From CAZIKB01 sp964539665 (lineage in GTDB: Bacteria > Zhuqueibacterota > Zhuqueibacteria > Oceanimicrobiales > Oceanimicrobiaceae): a DNA stretch of 64,000 nucleotides. The notes below the pieces were generated by a model. That model searched no databases. It saw only the letters and a program-made list of their open reading frames with translations, and had not been told where the DNA came from. The translations under genes were made by a program, and so were the position numbers. Every line of letters begins with the position of its first letter. The first letter of the stretch is position 1. Of this stretch, positions 1 to 8,500 are shown piece by piece. The stretch lies in contig CAZIKB010000011.1 of NCBI GenBank assembly GCA_964539665.1, forward strand, positions 1 to 64,000, written 5' to 3'.

Positions 1-33
1 CGGGCTTTCATCACGTCCACCGTAACCTATGCT

Positions 34-53
34 GAGCTAACTGGATAACCGGA
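34..53. repeat. possible end of a palindromic repeat element
   Basis: These 20 bases match the terminal inverted repeat of the palindromic element at 34904-35007 at about 17 of 20 positions, including an unbroken TGGATAACCG. No second arm is visible inside the window, so this is either a truncated copy, a copy that continues before base 1, or chance. The rest of 1-261 holds nothing I can recognise. Confidence 0.25.
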
Positions 54-261
54 GAAGGATAATTTTAAACTATTAATATACAAGAGTTTCTACTCCGTTC
101 AACATGAAGCAACGAGGTTTGTAGTTACAGATTTTTCACCTGCTAAAGCGGATTCGAAATGACAAAAGCGAAGGTTTTCAGTCAAACACTTAATATTACC
201 TGAGCCGATTGCCACTTAATTATGATTTCTATTTTTCCTCAATAGAACGGCGTAATTATAA

Positions 262-2031
262 TTACCTTATTTTCAGCCCTAATTCCTTTAGCTGCTCTTC
301 TTTGACATTGGAAGGCGCCCCATCCATTAAAGACAATGCACTGTTGGTCTTCGGAAAGGCTATGACGTCGCGAATGGATGATACATTGGCTAAAATCATG
401 ACTAATCGGTCAAATCCAAATGCAATGCCGCCGTGCGGGGGAGCGCCATATTCGAATGCGTCTAATAGAAAACCAAATTTGTCTTTAGCTTCTTTACTTT
501 GAATATTTAATAAACGAAATATTTTATTCTGTAATTCACGATTATGAATTCTAATGCTGCCGCCCGCTATTTCATATCCATTTATGACTAAATCGTAAGC
601 TTTCGCCCGCACCGTTTCTGGATGAGTGTCTAATAATGCAAGGTCTTCATCCAGAGGTGACGTAAATGGATGATGGCGAGCCACATATCTATTTTCATCT
701 TTATCAAATTCCAATAGCGGAAACTCTACAATCCAGGCATGTTTATATTCATTTTGGGGAATTAAATTCTCATCTTTCGCCAATATTGTTCTTAATGAAC
801 CGCTTAGAGTTAATGCCTTTTCTTTTTTATCAGCCACCAGAAGTATTAGATCGCCCGGATTTGCATTAAATGCTTTATTTATATTCTGAATTATTTCTTC
901 AGAGAAAAATTTAGCCAGAGAAGAGTCCCAACCCTTTTCGGAAACCTTTATGGCCACCAATCCTTTCGCTCCGTCACTTTTCATTTTATCCGTCAGCTGG
1001 TCTACTCGTTTACGTGAATATTTTGCGCCATCTTTCAGGGCCAAGCCACATACAATTCCACCAGCTTTTACATTTTCAGTAAAGACTTTAAAAGTACATT
1101 TCTCTATAATTGAACTAATATCAACGATCTTCAGCCCAAAACGAAGGTCAGGTTTATCTGTCCCATAATTGGTCATGGCTTCTTCATAAGTTAAGCGTGG
1201 AAACGGAGCTTTGACTTCTATCTCCAGGACATCTTTAAATATCCTGACCATCAATTGTTCAACCATGGCTAATATATCGTTAAATTCAACAAAAGACATT
1301 TCTACATCAATTTGTGTAAACTCAGGCTGACGGTCAGAGCGTAAATCTTCATCACGAAAGCAGCGGACAATTTGAAAGTACTTATCAAAACCAGCAATCA
1401 TGAGAATTTGTTTATAAGTCTGTGGGCTTTGTGGAAGTGCATAAAATTTACCTTCATATAAACGGCTGGGTACTAAATAATCGCGTGCTCCTTCTGGTGT
1501 GCTGCGCATAAGAGTAGGCGTCTCAATTTCAATAAATCTTTGATGGTTAAAATAGGACCGGACTACCTGGTAAGTTTTGTTCCGGATGATTAAATTTTTC
1601 TGCATGTTGGAGTTTCGCAGATCCAGATAGCGGTATTTTAGCCGTATTTCTTCAGAAACCTCAACGATATCATCTATGCCGAAAGGTGGTGTTTTAGCTC
1701 TATTTAGAATTTTAAGTATTCGGGCAGAGATTTCGACAGCGCCTGTGGTTAACTTTGGATTGATCATGCCTTCCGGTCTTTTTTCAACATACCCGTCAAC
1801 GGCAATCACATACTCACCGCGAAGTTCTTTAGCTTTTTGATAGGCGTTTTTATCCAGGTTTGGATCAAATACAACCTGAGTAATACCATAGCGGTCACGC
1901 AAGTCAATAAAAATTAAGCCGCCATGATCTCGCCTGCGATGTACCCATCCCATTAAAATAACCTGATTCCCATCCTGTTTAATGGTTAATTCGCCACATG
2001 TATGGCTGCGTTTCCAACCCTCCAATTTTTC
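262..2031 (-). CDS. aspS: aspartyl-tRNA synthetase, bacterial type
   Basis: Class II aminoacyl-tRNA synthetase that charges tRNA-Asp (or tRNA-Asp/Asn) in the cytoplasm. The N-terminal OB-fold anticodon-binding domain carries GWVHRRRDHGG followed by IDLRDRYG. The catalytic core shows class II motif 2 (FRDEDLRSDRQPEFTQ) and motif 3 (GIAFGFDRLVM), separated by the bacterial GAD insertion domain at roughly residues 280-410. The open frame reaches 2061, but there it begins with TTG and no ribosome site. An AGGAGG lies nine bases before a TTG at 2031, which gives a 589-residue protein beginning MEKLEGWKRSHTCGEL, the usual family length and N-terminus. It is separated from the upstream operon by a strong terminator, so it probably has its own promoter in 2032-2142. 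Function is secure; the TTG start is inferred. Confidence 0.96.
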   Translation of the reverse strand, partial: EKLEGWKRSHTCGELTIKQDGNQVILMGWVHRRRDHGGLIFIDLRDRYGITQVVFDPNLDKNAYQKAKELRGEYVIAVDGYVEKRPEGMINPKLTTGAVEISARILKILNRAKTPPFGIDDIVEVSEEIRLKYRYLDLRNSNMQKNLIIRNKTYQVVRSYFNHQRFIEIETPTLMRSTPEGARDYLVPSRLYEGKFYALPQSPQTYKQILMIAGFDKYFQIVRCFRDEDLRSDRQPEFTQIDVEMSFVEFNDILAMVEQLMVRIFKDVLEIEVKAPFPRLTYEEAMTNYGTDKPDLRFGLKIVDISSIIEKCTFKVFTENVKAGGIVCGLALKDGAKYSRKRVDQLTDKMKSDGAKGLVAIKVSEKGWDSSLAKFFSEEIIQNINKAFNANPGDLILLVADKKEKALTLSGSLRTILAKDENLIPQNEYKHAWIVEFPLLEFDKDENRYVARHHPFTSPLDEDLALLDTHPETVRAKAYDLVINGYEIAGGSIRIHNRELQNKIFRLLNIQSKEAKDKFGFLLDAFEYGAPPHGGIAFGFDRLVMILANVSSIRDVIAFPKTNSALSLMDGAPSNVKEEQLKELGLKIR

Positions 2032-2142
2032 CAAAGTTACATTCCTCCTGACATGGTACAAAGTCTCTTAGTTAATTTTGAGTAATTATTTAATAAACCT
2101 GTGCGTTACAAACGAATTAATTATGTAATTTAACAATAAAAT

Positions 2143-2183
2143 AAAAAACCGCCATAAAAATCTTACAATTATGGCGGTTTTTT
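2143..2183 (-). terminator. rho-independent terminator of the ExbB/ExbD/AgmX operon
   Basis: A perfect 15-base inverted repeat (arms 2143-2157 and 2169-2183) has a GC-rich CCGCC/GGCGG core flanked by six A and six T, with an 11-base loop. It lies just past the stop of the AgmX-like gene and before aspS. Because it is symmetric it could stop transcription in either direction, but on the minus strand it closes the seven-gene operon. Confidence 0.9.
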
Positions 2184-2242
2184 GAACCAATTTTAAAGAA
2201 TCTGGTTGAACTTAGATTTGGAAGAGAGTTTTATTTACAATA

Positions 2243-3322
2243 TCAATAGCCAAATGCATAAACTTGTCGAATAGTCGTATCACCAATTGTAAGATCGATT
2301 GCACCAAAATCAGACCAACGTCTGACTCTGCTTAAAACACATTGTTCTATTTTTCGATTATTTAGTGTTGAAGTGACAATGCTGACCTTTTTTATGGTTC
2401 CTTGCGGTGTAATCGTAAAGCGAATGGCTATTTTACCCTTTAAAGTCGGATTCCTCTTTAATTCTCTTTCATAGCAGTACTGGATCGATTTATTATGTTT
2501 CAACACCACGCCTTGTACACTTTCCTGGCTTCTGCCTTTGATGCCCTTATTGCCAGAATCTTCAATGAGAGGTGTCTCGTTCATGACTACCAGCGTCCCG
2601 GTGCGTTCAATTGAGTTTGATTGGGTTTTGCCCAGGCCACCGACAAGATCATCAATTCCACCTCCACTGCCAGAACGTCCTCCTTTAACATTTGCCCTGC
2701 TGTTACCATAACCTTGATTATTACCGCCACTGGCAGTGATGCCTGACAGGTTAGACAAAGCTTCATCCAGGTCTTTCTGAGATTGTACAGTATTAACAAG
2801 AATATCTTCGACCTCACTTCCCCGGGCGACAGTACTTGTGCTTGTCAATAAACCCAGCAGACCTTTCGTACCAATACTGGCTTTAATTTCCTGAGTAGTA
2901 CGGCTTTTTCTGCCGGCCGCGCCGCGTCTTGGCTTCGTATTCGATGCGACCTGTTTTTTGGGAGCTTCAGTGGACGATTTTTTCTTGCTATCAGCTTTTT
3001 TCGCAGCAGTCTCCTCTTTCTTCTTTTCTTCTTTTTTCACTCGCCGATCGCCCAAAAACTCAAACTGAGTAGACTCTAACGCTAACTCTTTCTGCCTTTC
3101 CATCAAAGTTTTTGCTAAACGCTCTTGAATTCTGGAATTTCTGCTCAAAGTTCGTTCCTGTGAGATTGGATTGGCTAAAAAGTACAATACCATTAGAACA
3201 TGAACAAATGTAGAGCTGATTAATATTGAAGAAAAACGTTTTTCAAATCTATCCGAAAATGTTTTTCGAAATATTTTTGGAAATTCATTTGATTTTAGTT
3301 CAAAGGAATCCATATCATTCAT
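2243..3322 (-). CDS. AgmX/PglI-type TonB-like protein
   Basis: Single-pass envelope protein, likely the force-transmitting partner of the ExbB/ExbD motor encoded upstream. It has an N-terminal cytoplasmic stretch, one membrane segment near residues 33-52, a Lys/Glu/Ala-rich extended region (about 90-140) and a Gly/Ser-rich linker (about 190-230). The C-terminal 85 residues match the AgmX/PglI domain: IQYCYERELKRNPTLKGK, then a VSIVTSTLNN stretch and EQCVLSRVRRW, with the two conserved cysteines. In Myxococcus AgmX (GltJ) belongs to the gliding and spore-coat machinery. It is last in the operon, 56 bases after the second exbD, starts with ATG behind AAAGGATG, and is followed by the terminator at 2143-2183. 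What it pushes or pulls is unknown. Confidence 0.85.
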   Translation of the reverse strand: MNDMDSFELKSNEFPKIFRKTFSDRFEKRFSSILISSTFVHVLMVLYFLANPISQERTLSRNSRIQERLAKTLMERQKELALESTQFEFLGDRRVKKEEKKKEETAAKKADSKKKSSTEAPKKQVASNTKPRRGAAGRKSRTTQEIKASIGTKGLLGLLTSTSTVARGSEVEDILVNTVQSQKDLDEALSNLSGITASGGNNQGYGNSRANVKGGRSGSGGGIDDLVGGLGKTQSNSIERTGTLVVMNETPLIEDSGNKGIKGRSQESVQGVVLKHNKSIQYCYERELKRNPTLKGKIAIRFTITPQGTIKKVSIVTSTLNNRKIEQCVLSRVRRWSDFGAIDLTIGDTTIRQVYAFGY

Positions 3323-3378
3323 AATGCATCCTTTTGTAACTTAATTACCCGACTTTCTGTAATAGAAAGTCATTACAT

Positions 3379-3891
3379 TTATTTATTAATTATGACTTTA
3401 TCATCTATACTATATACCACCAAACGCATGTTTGGAAATTCGGAAGCTCCACAAGTCGCCATAACTTTAACTAATTCTTTAAATTCTATATTTAGATCAC
3501 CTTGAATTGTTACCTTACCAGAAAATGGTACTCCAAATTGTTCTTCCATCTTCCTTGCTTCCAGCGCATGAAAAAGTAATGCCTGCTGTAGCGAAGGTAC
3601 AATGAAGCCGGGCTGTGTTACAAGCTGGTTGTATCCCGTTACTTTTTTATTGTTCAACAATATTGCATTTTGAGAAACTACTAAGTCCAGCGCAGATTCT
3701 GGAGGTGTTTTAATGGTACTTTTTGGAAGCGTCAATGAATCTGAAGGTTGAATTAATTGACCTTCAAGTGCATATGTTTTTAGAAGAAAAACCAATATGA
3801 TAGTAAACATATCCATCATTGAAGTTAAATTTAAATTACCGGCACGGTGCGTATCATAATGTTTTTTTCTACGCGATGGAATATAAGCCAT
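3379..3891 (-). CDS. ExbD/TolR family protein with the conserved Asp
   Basis: Biopolymer-transport protein of the ExbD/TolR family: one transmembrane helix (about residues 22-42) and a periplasmic domain. The helix begins NLTSMMDMFTIILVFLL, so Asp27 occupies the position of the essential proton-carrying aspartate of ExbD, TolR and MotB. At 170 residues it is slightly longer than typical ExbD. It is the second of two adjacent exbD genes, 63 bases after the first, and begins with ATG behind GGAGAA. It likely forms the proton-active half of an ExbD heterodimer inserted in the ExbB pentamer encoded at 4489-5139. Confidence 0.88.
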   Translation of the reverse strand: MAYIPSRRKKHYDTHRAGNLNLTSMMDMFTIILVFLLKTYALEGQLIQPSDSLTLPKSTIKTPPESALDLVVSQNAILLNNKKVTGYNQLVTQPGFIVPSLQQALLFHALEARKMEEQFGVPFSGKVTIQGDLNIEFKELVKVMATCGASEFPNMRLVVYSIDDKVIINK

Positions 3892-3954
3892 GAATTCTCC
3901 AATTATAATTAGTTAGATGAAATATAATTAACTTCAATTTTTATTTACAAATAA

Positions 3955-4485
3955 CTATAATATTACAGCACTCACAGACACATTTGGGAATAAGCTCATT
4001 TTTTCCCCATTCATCTTAATCAAACGGGATGCGTCCATAGTGCTCACTAAAGTTTGATAAGCGATATTCGGTTCTGCTTGAATTATAACCGAATTGTTAT
4101 CTTTAAAACGACCTGCAGCTTTCTTTTTGATTTCAAACAACTTCTCCGCGAGCATGGCATAATCATATTCACCATTATTCAATGGAATTGAGGGCCCGTC
4201 GCCTGTTTTTAATATTGCAGTCGAACTGGATAAGTAAAAACCTTTATTGGTGATCGTGACAGCCAGGTCCAATTTTAATTCTTTCTCTTTGGGTTTATTT
4301 TCCTCTACAGCGCTGGCACCCTTGGCCGGAGGTAAATTTAGCTCAATTACGCTAATTTTGATTAACTGCGCAGAGGTTAGAAGCAAAGGTATTAACACTA
4401 CCATCAAATTCATGATGGGTGCCATGTTAGGTTCCACAGGATCTGAGGAAATACGAGTTCCACGAAGTGAAGGTTTGTAAGCCAC
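3955..4485 (-). CDS. ExbD/TolR family protein with Asn in place of the conserved Asp
   Basis: Second ExbD/TolR-like protein, 176 residues, with a membrane helix at about 21-40 and a periplasmic domain. The helix reads PIMNLMVVLIPLLLTSAQL. The position that is Asp in proton-driven ExbD/TolR (PLIDV in the classical proteins) is Asn26 here, so this copy should not be able to carry the proton by the usual residue. It starts with GTG four codons after a GGAGAT that overlaps the end of the exbB-like gene, three bases past that stop, so translation is probably coupled. Likely role: structural or substrate-recognising protomer of a mixed ExbD pair with the Asp-bearing protein at 3379-3891. Confidence 0.86.
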   Translation of the reverse strand: MAYKPSLRGTRISSDPVEPNMAPIMNLMVVLIPLLLTSAQLIKISVIELNLPPAKGASAVEENKPKEKELKLDLAVTITNKGFYLSSSTAILKTGDGPSIPLNNGEYDYAMLAEKLFEIKKKAAGRFKDNNSVIIQAEPNIAYQTLVSTMDASRLIKMNGEKMSLFPNVSVSAVIL

Positions 4486-4488
4486 GGT

Positions 4489-5139
4489 TTACTTATCTCC
4501 TGTCAATAGATTTATTAATTTTACGGTGTGTTCGTCAATATCATCAATTATTTGTATCGTTTTGTTATGAATCAAAGTATAAAACAGGATTGCTGGCACT
4601 GCTATAGAAAGTCCCATAAGTGTCGTATTCATAGCAGTAGAAATACCCGCTGCTAAAAACGCTGACTTTTGTGCTGCATCGAAACCAGCTTCAGAAACAG
4701 CGCTAAACGCCAGTATGAGACCGTAAATTGTTCCCATTAATCCGATTAAAGTGGAAATATTGCCAATCATTGCCAAAAAGCCCGTTCTCTCTTGCAATTT
4801 TGGAATAACTTCAAGCGTGCCTTCATCAACAGAATTTTGAATGGCTCTAAAGTCGATTGCGTCTGTGTTCGCGACTTTTTTCAGGCCAGCGCTTATTACT
4901 TTTGGTAATGCTTTGTCGTTTGCTGATTCACAAAGATCTATTGCCTGGTTGTATTTACCAGCTTTGACAAGTTTTCTAATTTCCGCCATAAAAGCATTTG
5001 AATTAATGTTTGATTTAACAAGAATATAATATCCTCGCTCAACTGCAATTGCTATCATAAAAGCCGCAGTAAATAGCAAGGCCCACATAAATAACCATCC
5101 TGGTTCTCCAGGACGAAAATGCTCTAATAATTCTGCCAT
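4489..5139 (-). CDS. MotA/TolQ/ExbB proton channel protein
   Basis: Inner-membrane stator-type subunit, 216 residues, with three predicted membrane segments (about 16-35, 115-140, 158-182). The family signatures are present: TLIGLMGTIYGLI in the second helix and AGISTAMNTTLMGLSIAVP in the third. Such proteins form a pentamer around an ExbD dimer and use the proton gradient to do work on an envelope partner. The gene begins with ATG behind GGAGATTAAAAAC and heads the motor half of the operon (exbB, exbD, exbD, agmX). The combination of one ExbB, two ExbD and an AgmX protein is that of the Agl/Glt systems rather than of TonB iron uptake, since no TonB-dependent receptor is nearby. Confidence 0.93.
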   Translation of the reverse strand: MAELLEHFRPGEPGWLFMWALLFTAAFMIAIAVERGYYILVKSNINSNAFMAEIRKLVKAGKYNQAIDLCESANDKALPKVISAGLKKVANTDAIDFRAIQNSVDEGTLEVIPKLQERTGFLAMIGNISTLIGLMGTIYGLILAFSAVSEAGFDAAQKSAFLAAGISTAMNTTLMGLSIAVPAILFYTLIHNKTIQIIDDIDEHTVKLINLLTGDK

Positions 5140-5212
5140 GTTTTTAATCTCCTTATGTAATATATACTTTTTATTATTGGTTTATTTGAAATTTTCATAG
5201 CTAACTAATTCA

Positions 5213-5572
5213 TTATTTTTTAACTTTCAGCAGTATTTCATTAAGATTCCTGATTTTCACAACTCTGTCAAAATCAACATTAATCATCATAAGTTTCTTC
5301 GGACCAGACGCCAATTCTTGTTTAAAAGACCTGTCGATGAAATCAATTTCTGCAAAAGCCGATTCCTTTCTTGTTGGCAAAATTGATACATTCGGTTTTT
5401 CGATTATTCCCTCAATAAGTATTTCATCCAAAATGATATCACCACCAGGCACTGTGATTTTTGTAGTATCTACCTGTGCAGATGCATTATCCTCCTGAGT
5501 AAATCCAGCTGTATTCATAATCAACAGCAAGAACAGAGGAAGCAAAATTAGTATATTTTTAGATCCTGACAT
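5213..5572 (-). CDS. small secreted protein of the trans-envelope operon
   Basis: I do not recognise a family. The open frame extends to 5614, but an AGGAGG five bases before the ATG at 5572 makes that the better start and removes the overlap with the preceding TPR gene. The 119-residue product has a hydrophobic signal peptide (about residues 5-25, ending AGFTQ) followed by a short acidic, Val/Ile-rich region (VPGGDIILDEILIEGIIEKPN) and a basic C-terminus. The motif ILIEGIIEKPN resembles the opening of periplasmic or outer-membrane secretin-associated segments, but not enough to assign it. It lies between the giant TPR gene and exbB, so it is probably a periplasmic or outer-membrane component of the same machine. 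Confidence 0.7.
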   Translation of the reverse strand: MSGSKNILILLPLFLLLIMNTAGFTQEDNASAQVDTTKITVPGGDIILDEILIEGIIEKPNVSILPTRKESAFAEIDFIDRSFKQELASGPKKLMMINVDFDRVVKIRNLNEILLKVKK

Positions 5573-5594
5573 GAAAACCTCCTGATGTCTGATT

Positions 5595-8500
5595 TTAAAA
5601 TTCATTTCCGTCATTTTTTACATTTTCTGAACCGGATGGATTATGATTTTTAAAATTTCCCTGCGCTTGATTCCAGCCGGGTATATTTTTAATTTCTAAT
5701 GCCGCCTCTAAACTTCCATTTGAATCATCCGAGTCAGATACTTCAATTGCAATTACATTTTGACCGGTTTCTAAATAATCTGAAATATTATGTGTATGTG
5801 ACTTTAGTTCTCTATTCGCTGTATCAAAATCATATTGCACAACCTTTTTACCATTTATAAACAGAGTATAAGTATCATCCAGGTATAATTGCATAATACC
5901 GTCAACAGGAAGACCGTCGATATTAAATGACTTACGGAAATAAACTTTATTCGGACGTTTTAAAGCTCTGGTCAATTGAGTTGCCGGTACAGATTCTCCG
6001 GTTGAGGCTTGTTTTACTTTATTTAATGAATTTGTTTCTGATAGTTGACTGGGATCAATATTAATTAACCAAATTGAATTCGCACCGCTACCTGCAAAAT
6101 ATGATGAGGAGCCCTCATCATATGCATGACTCCAGAGAGAATCATCAAAATTAACCTCTGTCCAATTCGGAAAAAAATCTGATGTGACTAACCAATCTGA
6201 AGAAGAAGTAATCAACTGTGTTTTTATTTCTAAACCTAAATCTCCAACAAACTCTTCGGGATTAATCCTTACCAGTGCAAGGGTGATTTTCTTACTAATT
6301 TTATTTTTCAAATCAAGTTCTTTACTAACTTCGTGTCCCAGATTTAATAGTTCTTTAGCGCCATCTTTCAGCGCAAAATGATGTTCATCGTAATTGAGGG
6401 AAGCATCTTCATAGTCAAGATTTTTCTTATCGGTATTGAGTTTTTCAAAATGTAGCCGCTGAGCATTAGCCATCGCGGAGAGTGAATCGGCAAGAACACC
6501 ATAATCATAAATGGATTCCAATATGTTTTCTTCAGTAGAGACAACTTCCGGCGTTTGTAAGTTCAGTTTCCTGAATTCTTTTATATTTTCTATAAAGTAT
6601 GAAGTACTGGACTTAGTCAAATTTCTGCTTAGTTCTATATTGCTGGACATCTGATCGGCTATATCAAATGCTTTTTCATCGCCTTTTTCAACCAATAAAT
6701 TAAATTGATTTATCAAGGCACTGTATCCAGTTAAAGCTTCATAGCCCAATTTCTGTAATTCATATGGTGTCAAATTTCTGGATTTAATAACTTTATTTCG
6801 GGACATTTCAATCCATTTATTATCCAGATTGAGTGCTTGTCCTTCATCAATGTTTCGAATATGCGCATTGATGATATCATTTAGAATTGGGCTAACGGCT
6901 TGATCTAAAAGCTGAGCGCGATAGACTGTTACCTCTATTTTCTGCATTCCGGGAGGCGTTGGTGCATTTAAAAATTGGTTGACTAATTCGTGATTTATTT
7001 CGGCAACATTATACAAGTTTGCAGAAATTTTATCCTGACATTTAGCAATCCAGGCTTCAGTAACTAATAGGGTGGAATCTTTAGATGTGATTTTATATGT
7101 TTGATATTCGTCGGCTGTGGTATCGGTTGCCTTTTTGTAAGAATTCGAGAATTTAACTAATCCATTTAAGCCATCTTTATAAGCATTTACAGCTTGCTCA
7201 TATAGTTCACCGGCATTTTTATTGATTTCTTTTTGTGCTAATATTTTTTTATTCTCATCTGTGACCGGAATTTCCTGGTGTGCCCAGGTTTCTGCAAATT
7301 CTTCATATACTTCTCCACGTCTGTATGTAGCTTCAGGCAGTCGGAGTGTACCATAACCTGCAATTTTAGTATAACTATCAACAAGATCTACGAGAAGAGT
7401 TTTTTTTCTGTTTTTATTATTTGTTAAATTTTGGGGAGGCAGAGTAAACTCGATATTTTTAAATTCGCTGAATTTGATATTGGTCAGTTCATACAGAGCC
7501 TCTGCAGCAAAAAAGTCGTTTGTTATTTTCTTATTCATTATGAGTTCTGTATTTTTAGTAATCGCATTACTAAATTCAGACTTTGCTGCTCCTAACCGGC
7601 TATTTGTTTTGGAATACATCCCTCGATGATAGAACGCTTCAACTACACCAGGAGAATTTGGATATTTTCTGGTAAACTCTGCATATATATTATTCGCACT
7701 ATTTATATCGTTTAATTTCAGATAATAATTCGCATTATTAAATAACAATTTATCAGCGTCTTCGGCATTGGGGAATCTCTTTACAAAGGCGCTATTAACT
7801 TTTATGGCAGACAACCATTCTTCGGCCTCGGAGTAAGTAACACTTGCATTATACAAGGCAACTTCTGCTTCTTTTTCGTCCGGTTGCAGATTTGCAAGTT
7901 TTTCATAAGTCAATCCTGCATTATGAAAATCATTCATTTCTCTATAGTCAAATGCTAAATTATTCAAGGAACTCAGGTAGTGCTTTGATTGAGGATAGTT
8001 TGTGACCAGTTGACTATAGCTGTCAATTGCTTTATTATATTCTTTTGCCTTTTTATATTCATGAGCGGCATTAAACAAAGCTAAATCTGCAAAAGCAGCA
8101 GTGGGGGTTTCGGCTACCACTCTGCTGTATTCTTCCGCTGCGTTCAAGTGGTTTCCCGAGTCTGAATACTCTTTTGCCGTTAAAAATATGGATTCTGCCA
8201 ATCGTGTATTTGCTTTTACACTGAATTCAGTATTTGTATTTCTTAACTTTTTAGCAATGACTTCCGCGCTGCTATAGTCTGACTTACCAAAATAGCTCTC
8301 CATAACGATATATCTGGCGTTATTTGCTTCATCGCTTTCCGGGAAATGCTTCACTAAAGTATTATTATATTTCAGAGCTTCCGAAAATTGATAATGCTCA
8401 TAGTATAATGCGCCGGTTTTTGCAACTATTTTTGCGGTTTCCGGCTCGTGTGGGAAAAGTTTGATATAATTATCACATGCAAATGCCAGTTTCTTTTCAT

